Assembly: GCA_945893045.1 (NCBI GenBank)
Contig: CAMDEA010000032.1
Coordinates: forward strand, 1 to 55,887
From: Planctomyces sp. SH-PL62
Lineage (GTDB): Bacteria; Planctomycetota; Planctomycetia; Planctomycetales; Planctomycetaceae
Reading direction: 5' to 3'
DNA length: 55,887 nt
The notes beneath the pieces are model-generated. The model saw only the letters and a list, made by a program, of their open reading frames with translations, was not told where the DNA came from and did not search any database. Made by a program: the position numbers and the translations under genes. Shown one piece after another: positions 37,530 through 46,044 of this stretch. Each line of letters opens with the position of its first letter. Within the stretch, counting starts at the first letter, position 1.

Positions 37530-38000
37530 ATGTTGTTCGATCTGCGTCGTTCGCTCGTTGCGTGTGCCACCTTATTGTTGCTGTCCGTCGTCGCGTTTGC
37601 CGAAGACAAACCGGCGGCCGAACCCAAGCCGGCTCCGGTCCCAGAAGCGAAAGCTCCGACGGACTTGTCCGGTCACTGGAGCGGGACTTGGTTGAGCCAT
37701 TCCAACGGCCACGATGGACCGCTGACCGGCGACTTCCGCAAGATCGACGACGACCACTACTGCGTCCATTTCAGTGGCCGGTTCATGGGATTGCTGCCAT
37801 TCGATTACGACGTCGTATTGACCGTCACGGAACGCAAAGGGGACCAACTGACGATGTCCGGTTCGTCGAACTTGGGTTTCCTCTTTGGCACGTTCTGGTA
37901 CACGGCGACCGTGACCGACACCAGCTTTGTCGCGTCCTACTGCTCGAAACGCGATCAAGGCGTCTTCAGCATGACGCGCTGTACGCGGTGCTGCCGTTAG
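37530..38000 (+). CDS. Secreted hypothetical protein
   Basis: 156 residues. Start at 37530 follows CAGGAG by 6 bases. Signal peptide LVACATLLLLSVVAFA. A Pro/Ala/Lys linker precedes a beta-rich domain: LSGHWSGTWLSHSNGHDGPLTG, HYCVHFSGRFMGLLPFDYDVVL, and a Cys-rich end (MTRCTRCCR). It looks like a small beta-barrel or lipocalin-like exported protein, but no family is recognised. Confidence 0.7.
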   Translation: MLFDLRRSLVACATLLLLSVVAFAEDKPAAEPKPAPVPEAKAPTDLSGHWSGTWLSHSNGHDGPLTGDFRKIDDDHYCVHFSGRFMGLLPFDYDVVLTVTERKGDQLTMSGSSNLGFLFGTFWYTATVTDTSFVASYCSKRDQGVFSMTRCTRCCR

Positions 38001-38128
38001 TTGTGATGGGGCGAGCGGAATGAGGAATGATGCACGTGAATGCGCGGCGGACGGCGTTGCTTTCCGTGACTCATTCTTTGTTCGTCGTTCTTCATTCCCA
38101 ATGCTCCCCGCCGTAACATCCTCACGCT

Positions 38129-39337
38129 ATGCCTGACTTCCGCTACATCGCGAAAGAACTTTCCGGCCGAGAGGTCACGGGCGTCCTGAGCGGCAACAGT
38201 GAGCTCGACATCGTTTCGCAGTTGTCTGGCAAGCAACTCTTCCCCGTGAAGATTCAGGCGTCGCAAGCGACGAAGAACTCCACGATGGCGTGGTTCCAGA
38301 GGCCGCGATCGGGACATCTGGCGACGTTTTTCTCGCAGTTGGCCGACTTGTTGCGAGCGGGCGTGCCGTTGCTACGGTCCTTGGAGTTGCTCGAACGGCA
38401 AACGTCGCACGCCGGGTTGAAGGCAGTGCTCCGCGACCTGCGCGAGAAAGTCGCTGACGGCACGCGGCTGGCCGAGGCGATGCGCTTGCATCAGGACGTT
38501 TTCTCAGAGCTGGCGGTCAGCATGGTGCGAGCCGGCGAGGAAGGGGCGTTCCTAGAAGACGTGCTCAAGCAAGTGGCCGACTTCACCGAGCATCAGCAGG
38601 AACTCAAAAGCCGCGTGTTAGGGGCGATGGCGTATCCGTTCTTTCTGCTCTTCGCCGGATTGGCCGTGGTGTGGGCGATGCTGGTGTGGTTCGTGCCGAT
38701 GTTCGCGCCGGTCTTTGACCGCATGGCCGAGCGAGGCGAACTCCCCTGGGCGACCACCGCTTTGATGGCGCTCAGCACCTATGTGAGCAGTTACTGGATC
38801 GTCACGATTCTGGCCATCCTCGGCGTGATTGTCTTCGTGCGGCAACGGCTGCAGACAGAGGCCGGGTTGCGACAGTGGCACCGCATTGCCATCGGTATGC
38901 CGGCGATGGGGCCGGTCATTCGCAGTCTGGCGGTCGCGCGGTTTTGCCGAATCCTCGGCACGTTGCTGAAGAACGGCGTGCCGATCCTGCAATCGCTGCG
39001 CATCGCGAAGGATGCCACCGGCAACCGCGTGTTGACCGACGCCATCGCCGCCGCTGCCGACAGCGTCTCGACCGGCAAGTCGCTCGCCGCACCGCTGGGC
39101 CAGAGCCAACAGTTCCCGGCCGAAGTGATCGAAATGATTTCGGTCGGCGAAGAGGCGAACAACTTGGAGCAAGTGCTGGTCAGCGTGGCCGACACGATGG
39201 AACGCCGCACTCACCGCCTGCTGGAACTGGCCGTCCGTTTGTTGGAGCCGTTGATGCTGGTCATCATGGCCTTGCTGATCCTCTTCGTCGTCATCGGCCT
39301 GCTGCTGCCGGTCATGAAGAGTTCGGGCACGCTGTGA
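38129..39337 (+). CDS. Type II secretion system F family protein (GspF/PilC-like)
   Basis: 402 residues, the standard length. Inner-membrane platform protein of type II secretion or type IV pili. Seen: FRYIAKELSGREVTGVL start, first T2SF domain FFSQLADLLRAGVPLLRSLELL, GTRLAEAM, VRAGEEGAFLEDVL, and second domain FCRILGTLLKNGVPILQSL, ISVGEEANNLEQVL. Three hydrophobic segments, the last being LMLVIMALLILFVVIGLLLPV. No GspE, GspG or PilT is adjacent; neighbours are unrelated, so the rest of the machine is elsewhere. Confidence 0.92.
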   Translation: MPDFRYIAKELSGREVTGVLSGNSELDIVSQLSGKQLFPVKIQASQATKNSTMAWFQRPRSGHLATFFSQLADLLRAGVPLLRSLELLERQTSHAGLKAVLRDLREKVADGTRLAEAMRLHQDVFSELAVSMVRAGEEGAFLEDVLKQVADFTEHQQELKSRVLGAMAYPFFLLFAGLAVVWAMLVWFVPMFAPVFDRMAERGELPWATTALMALSTYVSSYWIVTILAILGVIVFVRQRLQTEAGLRQWHRIAIGMPAMGPVIRSLAVARFCRILGTLLKNGVPILQSLRIAKDATGNRVLTDAIAAAADSVSTGKSLAAPLGQSQQFPAEVIEMISVGEEANNLEQVLVSVADTMERRTHRLLELAVRLLEPLMLVIMALLILFVVIGLLLPVMKSSGTL

Positions 39338-39365
39338 GGCGGCAAATGTCGGGGTTCTCTTCGGG

Positions 39366-39454
39366 CTATTGGCGAAGTAATGCCACGAACCCCGCTTGCT
39401 CGAAATGTTTGTCGCCAGTCAGCGCTTCCGTAAAACCTTGAAAACGGTCTTCAT
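39366..39454 (-). pseudogene. VapC-like PIN toxin remnant, internally deleted
   Basis: The ATG at 39454 overlaps the antitoxin's stop (ATGA) as in vapBC pairs, giving MKTVF, then the frame is wrong. In another frame FTEALTGDKHFEQAGFVAL follows to a stop at 39366, which matches the C-terminal end of VapC-type toxins (ALTTDxHFEQAGF pattern). The intervening ~100 codons, including catalytic acidic residues, are missing. Confidence 0.7.
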
Positions 39455-39684
39455 GACTTCGGAGTTCCGTGAATGTAGTGGTCATGCTGTTCTGCCAGGT
39501 CGGACGGCAGATCGGGGACCGTACCGGCATGTTTCAGCAGTCGCTCGGCCAACGTCGGCTTCCGGCCAGAGCGAGTGGCCGCCGTAATCGCCTTGACCTC
39601 GAATTCAACGACGGCTCCCTCCGGCAACCTCTCCGGCTCATTCAAGACAATCACTCCGTCGTGGACCGTTCCTTCGAGTCGCAT
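39451..39684 (-). CDS. Antitoxin-like protein of a broken vapBC-type pair
   Basis: 77 residues. MRLEGTVHDGVIVLNEPERL matches small DUF104/AbrB-like antitoxins, with a basic centre (TRSGRKPTLAERLLKHAGTV) and a toxin-binding acidic tail. Such antitoxins bind the toxin and the operator. The following toxin gene is reduced to end fragments, so this is a solitary antitoxin that may neutralise related toxins elsewhere (inference). A tail of DNA after the GspF-like gene. Confidence 0.75.
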   Translation of the reverse strand: MRLEGTVHDGVIVLNEPERLPEGAVVEFEVKAITAATRSGRKPTLAERLLKHAGTVPDLPSDLAEQHDHYIHGTPKS

Positions 39685-39863
39685 GACCCTCTCCCGGTCA
39701 AAGGCATGTTTTCGCTCGGCATCCTATCACGTCGAAGTGACTTGGTGGATTGGTCCTCAGAATTTCTCGACGGTTCGATGGCGCGGCTGGTATTCTGCCG
39801 GTCATCACGTCCCTGCTTCGCTCGTTGTCTTCCGAGCTCAACATAAATTAAGGAAGTAGAAAC

Positions 39864-40181
39864 ATGGTGACTTGTCCTCAATGCGGCCGAGCAATGTCCT
39901 TCTGGCAACGTGACTGTTTTTCCGGTGTATGTCAAAACTGCGTCGCTGTGAGGACTTCGAGGTTCGGTTTTGGCACATTCGGTCTTATTGCAATCATCTT
40001 TTTGATTTTTAGCCGCCATCAACCTCACGATTTGGAATTGAGCATTTCGACTCTCCGAAAGTCTGTAGACGAATTGAAGGAATCAGTTGACTCACAAACC
40101 AACGATATCAAACAGCTACAGATGAGAATCGAGAACCTCAAGCCGATGCCTGAGGCAGGAAACCCACCGCAAGGCATGTAA
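39864..40181 (+). CDS. Small zinc-ribbon, TM and coiled-coil protein
   Basis: 105 residues. AAGGAAG lies about 8 bases upstream of the ATG. CPQCGRAM and CQNC form a probable zinc ribbon, then one TM segment (FGTFGLIAIIFLIF), then a coiled coil (LRKSVDELKESVDSQTNDI). Base composition is lower in GC than its neighbours. Function unknown. Confidence 0.65.
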   Translation: MVTCPQCGRAMSFWQRDCFSGVCQNCVAVRTSRFGFGTFGLIAIIFLIFSRHQPHDLELSISTLRKSVDELKESVDSQTNDIKQLQMRIENLKPMPEAGNPPQGM

Positions 40182-40206
40182 GTCCAGAGCCAAGGAATTC
40201 GATGGC

Positions 40207-41130
40207 CTATCCAACCGCCAGACATTTTTTGACGGCGATCTCGATCGGCATGTCCGTTCGCAGCGTTTGGAATTCGATGCTCAGGTCGCGGCACTTCCGG
40301 CGCAGCGATTCTCGATGAGCCTCGAACTCGCGTTGATAGGCGGCTCGCAGCAAACGTGGTTCGACTGGCAAGTCGGCCCAGCCTTCCAGGCCGTGAAACA
40401 GCGTTGGGTCATCAAACGGAAAATCTTCCTCCGCCGGATCGACGATCTGCCACACGCGGACATCGTGTTTCTGATGCCGCAGGCGTTTCAATCCGAGCAG
40501 TAGCGAATCCGCATCGGCGAAGAGGTCGCTGAGCAAGATGACGACGCCGCGGTGTGTGAGGCGTTCGGCGATGCCTGCGAACAGAGAGTCTGAAATTGGA
40601 AATTGGAAATTGGAAATTTGAGATTTCAAAATTGAAATAGAGGGCGCAACAGTCGTCTCCAGCACATGCGAAATCTGTTTCCAATGTGCGGTTTGGCTGC
40701 CGGGGCGAACGGCTTGCGAGACCTCACGATCGAAAGCCATCAGGCCGACGGCGTCTTGCTGTTTGACGACGATGTAGCTGATCGCGGCGGCGACGTGCTT
40801 CGCGAATTCCAATTTCGAGAGCGGTGTGGTGTCTGAGCGGTAAGTCATCGACTCGCTGGCATCCAGCAACAGGTGACAGGCGAAGTTCGTCTCTTCCTCG
40901 AACTGTTTGACGAAGACGCGGTCGCTGCGGCCGTAGATTTTCCAATCGACGTACCGCAGGTCGTCACCGGGAGCGTACTCGCGGTGCTCGGCGAATTCGG
41001 CGGCGAAGCCGTGAAAGGGGCTGCGATGTGCTCCCGTGACCGCCCCTTCGACGGTGCCGCGAGCGTGCAGCGTCAGCCCTTCAAGCTTGCTGAGCGTTCG
41101 CGGATCGAAATACGGCAGGTGTTGAGCCAC
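40207..41130 (-). CDS. DUF58 protein (vWA-like), partner of MoxR
   Basis: 307 residues. DUF58 signature: YAPGDDLRYVDWKIYGRSD, with preceding HRSPFHGFAAEFAEHREY, and HLLLDASESM (MIDAS-like). The companion of MoxR ATPases, acting in protein or cofactor-complex assembly. Residues about 164-178 (ISILKSQISNFQFPISD) derive from an AT-rich repeat inserted in frame at 40591-40638. Gene order MoxR-DUF58 on the minus strand, separated by a hairpin pair. Confidence 0.9.
   Translation of the reverse strand: MAQHLPYFDPRTLSKLEGLTLHARGTVEGAVTGAHRSPFHGFAAEFAEHREYAPGDDLRYVDWKIYGRSDRVFVKQFEEETNFACHLLLDASESMTYRSDTTPLSKLEFAKHVAAAISYIVVKQQDAVGLMAFDREVSQAVRPGSQTAHWKQISHVLETTVAPSISILKSQISNFQFPISDSLFAGIAERLTHRGVVILLSDLFADADSLLLGLKRLRHQKHDVRVWQIVDPAEEDFPFDDPTLFHGLEGWADLPVEPRLLRAAYQREFEAHRESLRRKCRDLSIEFQTLRTDMPIEIAVKKCLAVG
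40591..40638 (-). repeat. AT-rich in-frame repeat inside DUF58 gene
   Basis: Tandem gaaattggaaattggaaat words followed by ttgagatttcaaaattgaaat, encoding the SQISNFQF peptide. Composition is far more AT-rich than the surrounding gene. Confidence 0.75.
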
Positions 41131-41142
41131 AGTGATTCAGCC

Positions 41143-41209
41143 GTAGCCACGCTCGCCAAGAGCGTGGGTTTTCCCTGAATTCGCCCACGCTCTTGGCGAG
41201 CGTGGCTAC
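41143..41209. repeat. Hairpin pair between MoxR and DUF58 genes
   Basis: Perfect 26-bp arms at 41143-41168 and 41184-41209, 15-nt centre. Each arm folds alone: GTAG, stem CCACGCTC/GAGCGTGG, loop gccaa. Confidence 0.92.
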
Positions 41210-41210
41210 G

Positions 41211-42269
41211 TTACGTCCGAAAGACTGAAACCGGCTCTCGGCGAGAGCCGGCTACGCTGGCCGGAACGTGCTCGATCAGCCGCTGCACCAGCGCGTCGGC
41301 CGTCAGCCCCTCGGCTTCGGCGTGAAAGTTCAAAACGAGTCGATGCCGCAGCACCGGAGCCGCGACCGCTTGCACATCATCCAACGTCGCATGAGTCTGC
41401 CCACGCAACACCGCACGAGCCTTCGCGCCCAGAATCAAACACTGACTCGCACGCGGCCCCGCCCCCCAAGAGACGAAGTCACGCACGAAGGCTGGCGCGT
41501 CGCTCGCCTCGTTTTCACCGCGACGAGTCAGCCGCGTGAGCTGCAACGCATATCGGATGACATGATCCGCAACCGGAATCCGAAGCACGATCTGTTGCAA
41601 CCGCAGCAAGTCTTCCTGGCCGAGTACTTTCTCAATCACCGCATGACTGCCGCCCGTCGTGCTGCGGACGATGTTGAACTCTTCGTCTTCGGTCGGGTAA
41701 TCGACTTTGACTTGCAGCATGAATCGGTCGAGCTGGGCTTCGGGCAGCGGGTATGTTCCTTCTTGCTCGATTGGGTTCTGCGTCGCCAGCACGAAGAACG
41801 GCGATGGCAACAGATGCCGCTTGCCACCGACGGTGACTTGCCGCTCCTGCATCGCTTCGAGCAATGCCGCTTGCGTCTTCGGCGGCGTGCGATTGATCTC
41901 GTCGGCCAGCAGCACGCTGGCAAAGACTGGCCCCGGCAGGAATCGCAGTTCGCGAGTGCCCGACAACTTGTCCTCTTGAATGACCTCGGTCCCGGTGATG
42001 TCCGCCGGCATCAAGTCGGGAGTGAACTGAATCCGATTGAATGACAAGCTGAGGGTGTCGGCCAGCGTCCGCACCATCAAGGTCTTCGCCAGTCCCGGCA
42101 CGCCGACCAGCAAGCAATGTCCGCCGGCCAGCATCGCGATCAGCAACTCTTCGATGACCCGCTGCTGCCCGACGATGATCTTGGCCAACTCGCGCGTGAC
42201 GCGCTGATAGCTGTCGGCCAGTTGTTGCACGGCGGCGAGATCAGATTCCGTCGATGAATCAGTCGGCAC
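41211..42269 (-). CDS. MoxR-family AAA+ ATPase
   Basis: 352 residues. Walker A VGVPGLAKT, Walker B VLLADEINRTPPKTQAAL, sensor 1 VLATQNPIEQEG, and the MoxR segment LPEAQLDRFMLQVKVDYP. A chaperone ATPase that remodels targets together with the vWA-type protein encoded next. Its last ~10 residues (SRREPVSVFRT) are encoded by a class A hairpin (41231-41255) and the run-out after it, so the native end is probably VAG. Confidence 0.93.
   Translation of the reverse strand: MPTDSSTESDLAAVQQLADSYQRVTRELAKIIVGQQRVIEELLIAMLAGGHCLLVGVPGLAKTLMVRTLADTLSLSFNRIQFTPDLMPADITGTEVIQEDKLSGTRELRFLPGPVFASVLLADEINRTPPKTQAALLEAMQERQVTVGGKRHLLPSPFFVLATQNPIEQEGTYPLPEAQLDRFMLQVKVDYPTEDEEFNIVRSTTGGSHAVIEKVLGQEDLLRLQQIVLRIPVADHVIRYALQLTRLTRRGENEASDAPAFVRDFVSWGAGPRASQCLILGAKARAVLRGQTHATLDDVQAVAAPVLRHRLVLNFHAEAEGLTADALVQRLIEHVPASVAGSRREPVSVFRT
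41231..41255 (-). repeat. Class A single hairpin at the 3' end of moxR
   Basis: Minus strand: GTAG head, stem CCGGCTCTC/GAGAGCCGG, loop gcc. The element lies within the coding frame and is followed by the stop at 41211. Confidence 0.85.
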
Positions 42270-42282
42270 GTTGTTTTCCTTC

Positions 42283-42362
42283 GTAGGTCAGCCTTTCCAG
42301 GCTGACACGAGCACTCATCAGTGTCTCGCATTGTTTGGGTCAGCCTGGAAAGGCTGACCTAC
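42283..42362. repeat. Hairpin pair overlapping the esterase stop codon
   Basis: Perfect 24-bp arms at 42283-42306 and 42339-42362, 32-nt centre. Each arm folds alone: GTAG, stem GTCAGCCT/AGGCTGAC, loop ttcc. The GTAG head of the right unit (minus strand) supplies the TAG stop of the esterase gene. Confidence 0.92.
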
Positions 42363-43147
42363 TTTCGGCGTTGCGCGAACAGCCACTCGTACATATCGCG
42401 GTCCTTGTATGCTCCGTTCCAACTGTCGTGGCCGACGTTGGGGTACTCGGTGAATTTGGGATTGCCGCCAGCGGCTTTCAGGGCCTCGACGATTTCGCGT
42501 GTGCGTTCGACTTTCACGACTTGATCCTTCCCGCCGTGAAACGTCCAGACGGGAATGTGCGCGATTTTCTTGGCTTGGCTGAGATCGCATCCACCGCAGA
42601 CCGGAACGGCGGCAGCGAAGCGTTGCGGGTGGCGACTGATGGCATCCCAGGTGCCGAAGCCGCCCATCGACAAGCCGGTGACGTACTCGCGGTGCGGGTC
42701 GATCGGGAGTTCCTTTTCCAGTCCGTCGAGACACTGCATGACCAGCTTCGCGGTCGGTGACTCGTGCTCCGGGATCTCGACTTTATTGGTCGTCCAGTCG
42801 ATGTCGGCCCACTTCGTATTGTCCGGGCACTGCGGAACGACGACGAAACAGGGAAACTTGGTGAGGAACTCTTCCGTCGCGAATGTCTTCACACCATGCA
42901 CGAGCGGCTTGGTGTTGTCGTCACCGCGCTCGCCGGCTCCGTGCAGGAACAGCACGAGAGGATATTTCTGGCCGGCTTCGAGTTTGGCCGGCCGGAGGAA
43001 TCGGTAAAGCAGCGTTTGGTCGGCGGCGTTCTTGAATTGCTTCTTTTCAAACTTGTCGGCTAACTCATCGGCGAACAGCGAGCGAGCGGTCAGGCTTCCG
43101 ATCAACAAAACGAAGCCTGACAAGATCAGCAATTTCAGCAGCGACAT
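42359..43147 (-). CDS. Exported alpha/beta hydrolase (esterase/feruloyl-esterase-like)
   Basis: 262 residues, N-terminal signal (LLILSGFVLLIGSLTARSLFA). Serine hydrolase with oxyanion region LFLHGAGERG, nucleophile in VTGLSMGG, and catalytic acid/His in HGGKD and VGHDSW. Resembles LpqC/prolyl-oligopeptidase-like exported esterases used by planctomycetes on polysaccharide esters (inference). Stop codon comes from a hairpin element. Confidence 0.85.
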   Translation of the reverse strand: MSLLKLLILSGFVLLIGSLTARSLFADELADKFEKKQFKNAADQTLLYRFLRPAKLEAGQKYPLVLFLHGAGERGDDNTKPLVHGVKTFATEEFLTKFPCFVVVPQCPDNTKWADIDWTTNKVEIPEHESPTAKLVMQCLDGLEKELPIDPHREYVTGLSMGGFGTWDAISRHPQRFAAAVPVCGGCDLSQAKKIAHIPVWTFHGGKDQVVKVERTREIVEALKAAGGNPKFTEYPNVGHDSWNGAYKDRDMYEWLFAQRRK

Positions 43148-43186
43148 GGGAGTTCCTATTCAGTTGAAAGCGCAGCGACGGTTGAA

Positions 43187-43281
43187 GGGTCGTGCGTTCA
43201 AAATTCAAAATTGGCGGGAACAACTCATGGATGAACTCAACGTGCTCAAACCGCCAATTTTGAATTTTGAACGCACGACCC
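43187..43281. repeat. Class B long palindrome, 95-nt family, copy 2
   Basis: Perfect 31-bp arms at 43187-43217 and 43251-43281 with arms of copy 1 (21372-21466). Total length is identical at 95 nt, and the 33-nt centre matches copy 1 at only 13 positions. It sits in the space upstream of ppk1 and of the divergent esterase gene. Confidence 0.93.
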
Positions 43282-43345
43282 CTTTCCCGAGCGAGATTGT
43301 AGCGAGACTTTGGCTCTTCACACTCGTCCGCTACGGTACGGCACT

Positions 43346-45457
43346 ATGACTGACACCACGACGAACACCAAATACCTCAACCGCGAACTGAGCTGGTTGG
43401 AATTCAACCAGCGCGTGCTGGCCGAAGCTCAAGACGCCAGCGTGCCGTTGCTGGAGCGGCTGAAATTCTTGGCGATCACCGCGTCGAACCTCGATGAGTT
43501 CTTCATGGTCCGTGTCGGCAGCTTGCAGATGCTGCTGGCTCAGGGCATCACGAAGCCCGATCCCGCCGGGATGACGCCGGAGCAACAGCTTCAGGCCATT
43601 GGCGCGAGCACGCACCAGATGGCGAACGAGCAATACACCTGCTTCCTGCAAGAGGTCGAACCGAAGCTGGCGGAAGCAGGACTGCGGCGACGACGCGCGG
43701 CGGAACTTGTTCCGCGACAAGCCAAGCTCGTCGAGCAACTGTTCGACAACGAACTGTCGAGCATCCTGACGCCGATCGCGGTTACGTCGTCCGAGGATTT
43801 TCCGCTGCTCGCCACGCAATCGCTGAGCGTCTGCGTGCGGCTCGACCCGGCGGCCAGCGACGAGACGAAGACGCCGCGCTTCGCGATCATCCCGTTCGGA
43901 AAACTGACCTCGCGGTTCGTCTCGCTGCCGGCCGAGAACGGTTACGAGTTCATGCTGCTGGAGGATGTGATCGCTCAGCACGCGCAACGCTTCTTCCCCG
44001 GCGAGAAGGTCTGCGAGTGCGTGCCATTTCGCATCACTCGCAACGCGGACCTGAGTCTTCGGGAAGATCTCGCGGCCGATCTGCTGGCCGAGATGGAAGA
44101 GGTTTTGGAGACTCGCCGCACCGGCGCGTGCGTGCGGCTGGAAGTCTCCGACTGCGTGACGACACAACTGTTGGCATTCCTGCAAAGTTCACTGAAGGTG
44201 CCGGACGAATCGGTCTTCGTCGTTCCGGGACCGCTGGGCCTGTCGGCGTATATGCAGCTTTGCGAACGATCTGGATTCGATCATCTGCGCTACGAATCAT
44301 GGCCGCCGCAGCCATCCCCCAGCGTGGACCTGGGCAGCAGCATGTTTCAGGTGTTGCAGCGGCAAGACCTGATGCTGGTGCATCCTTATGAAAGTTTCGA
44401 GCCGGTGCTGCGATTGCTGGAGGAAGCGGCCGACGATCCGCAGGTGTTGGCGATCAAGCAAGTTCTGTATCGCACCAGCCGCAACAGTCCGATCGTGGCC
44501 GCTCTGCAACGTGCGGCCGAGAAGGGCAAGTACGTCACGGTGGTCGTCGAACTCAAAGCGCGCTTCGATGAGGCTCGCAACATCGAGTGGGCCAAGAGCC
44601 TCGAACTGGCGGGTGCCCAAGTCATCTACGGCGTCAAAGGACTGAAGACGCACGCCAAGTGTCTGGTCATTGTCCGCCGCGAGCCGCAAGGCATTGTCCG
44701 CTACGTCCACTTCGGGACCGGCAACTACAACGAATCGACCGCGCGGCTTTACAGCGACGTCAGCTTCATGACCAGCAATGAGGAACTCGGTGCCGACGCG
44801 ACCAGCTTCTTCAACGCGATCACCGGTTACTCGCAGCCGATGAAGTTCCGGAAGATCGACATGGCTCCGCTGGGTCTGCGGCCGAAGCTCCTGGAGATGA
44901 TCGAAGCCGAAACGCAGCGGAAAAAGCATGGCCAGAAGGCGGTCATTCTCGCCAAGCTGAACTCGCTGGTGTGCCCGAAGATCATCGACGCTCTGTATGA
45001 AGCCTCGCAGGCGGGAGTGAAGATCAAGCTCAACATTCGGGGCATCTGCTGTCTGCGGCCGGGGGTCAAAGGGCTAAGCGAAAACATTTCCGTCGTCAGT
45101 ATCGTGGACCGCTTCCTAGAGCACGGCCGCGTGATGTTCTTCTATCACGGCGGCGACGAGCGAGTCTTCATTTCGTCCGCCGATTGGATGCCCCGCAATC
45201 TGGAACGCCGCGTCGAACTGCTGGTCCCCATCGAAGACCGGGCGTTGCGGACGCGATTGATCAGCGTTCTCGAAAACTATTTTGATGACAACGTGAAAGC
45301 TCGCCGGCTGAATTCCGACGGCAGCTACTCGCGAGTCAAACAGGGCAAGAGCGCGCCGCACCGTTCCCAAGAAGTCTTGTTTCGCGAGACCTGCGAGATC
45401 GGCCGGCTTGCCGAGAACTCTCGTCGCACGGTCTTCGAACCACATCGAGCGAACTGA
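43346..45457 (+). CDS. ppk1: Polyphosphate kinase 1
   Basis: 703 residues from the ATG at 43346. It polymerises ATP terminal phosphate into polyphosphate. Seen: YLNRELSWLEFNQRVLAEA, DEFFMVRVGSL, PYESFEPVLRLLEEAADDP, KQVLYRTS, VVVELKARFDEARNIEWAK, the phospho-His region LKTHAKCLVIVRRE (His about 436), GTGNYNESTARLY, and IRGICCLRPGV. Length matches the family. It is followed after 5 bases by sixA. Confidence 0.95.
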   Translation: MTDTTTNTKYLNRELSWLEFNQRVLAEAQDASVPLLERLKFLAITASNLDEFFMVRVGSLQMLLAQGITKPDPAGMTPEQQLQAIGASTHQMANEQYTCFLQEVEPKLAEAGLRRRRAAELVPRQAKLVEQLFDNELSSILTPIAVTSSEDFPLLATQSLSVCVRLDPAASDETKTPRFAIIPFGKLTSRFVSLPAENGYEFMLLEDVIAQHAQRFFPGEKVCECVPFRITRNADLSLREDLAADLLAEMEEVLETRRTGACVRLEVSDCVTTQLLAFLQSSLKVPDESVFVVPGPLGLSAYMQLCERSGFDHLRYESWPPQPSPSVDLGSSMFQVLQRQDLMLVHPYESFEPVLRLLEEAADDPQVLAIKQVLYRTSRNSPIVAALQRAAEKGKYVTVVVELKARFDEARNIEWAKSLELAGAQVIYGVKGLKTHAKCLVIVRREPQGIVRYVHFGTGNYNESTARLYSDVSFMTSNEELGADATSFFNAITGYSQPMKFRKIDMAPLGLRPKLLEMIEAETQRKKHGQKAVILAKLNSLVCPKIIDALYEASQAGVKIKLNIRGICCLRPGVKGLSENISVVSIVDRFLEHGRVMFFYHGGDERVFISSADWMPRNLERRVELLVPIEDRALRTRLISVLENYFDDNVKARRLNSDGSYSRVKQGKSAPHRSQEVLFRETCEIGRLAENSRRTVFEPHRAN

Positions 45458-45462
45458 GAACC

Positions 45463-45984
45463 ATGAAAACTCTGCTCCTCCTCCGGCACGGCAAGTCGAG
45501 TTGGAAGGACACGACGCTGTCCGACCATGATCGCCCGCTGAAAAAGCGCGGCCGCGAAGCGGCCCAACGGATGGGCCGTCTATTGAGCGAACTCCATCTC
45601 GTCCCAGAACACATTCTGAGTTCGTCCGCTGTGCGAGCGCAGGAGACGGCTCGACTCGCGATGGAAGCCGCGAAGTATCCGGGTGACGTCGAGTCCGTCC
45701 CGGTCCTGTACCACGCCGATCCGCAGAGCTTGGTGGCCATCGTGTCGCACGTTCCTGACCGATTCGCCAGCGTACTCATCATCGGCCACAATCCCGGCCT
45801 GGAAGATTGGCTCGCGCGTTTGATCGGTCGCCGCGAAACGGTTTCCACCGCCGCGTTGGCGCAAGTGGAATTGCCGTTGGATTCCTGGCTCGACTTCTCA
45901 CCCGACACGCGCGGGGAACTCAAAGGGCTGTGGCGGCCGAGCGAACTCATTCTGGCGAGCGGGGCGGCGTCAGCCCCCCGGTGA
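45463..45984 (+). CDS. sixA: Phosphohistidine phosphatase SixA
   Basis: 173 residues. RHG phosphatase: LLLRHGKSSW with the catalytic His, IGHNPGLEDWLARLIG with the second His, and SSSAVRAQETARLA. It removes phosphate from His of phosphorelay proteins. Co-transcribed with ppk1, 5 bases apart. The last ~10 residues (LASGAASAPR) and the stop lie within a palindromic element, so the native C-terminus was probably shorter. Confidence 0.9.
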   Translation: MKTLLLLRHGKSSWKDTTLSDHDRPLKKRGREAAQRMGRLLSELHLVPEHILSSSAVRAQETARLAMEAAKYPGDVESVPVLYHADPQSLVAIVSHVPDRFASVLIIGHNPGLEDWLARLIGRRETVSTAALAQVELPLDSWLDFSPDTRGELKGLWRPSELILASGAASAPR

Positions 45985-46024
45985 ATTCGCGTTGGAACCG
46001 GGGGCTGACACCGCCCCGCTCGCC
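45954..46024. repeat. Palindromic pair at the 3' end of sixA
   Basis: Arms at 45954-45981 and 45998-46024 are GC-rich (ggcgagcggggcgg...) and complementary apart from one mismatch and one extra C. The sixA stop codon lies at its inner edge. Confidence 0.85.
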
Positions 46025-46044
46025 TGTTTCATTTCTGCCGAGTG

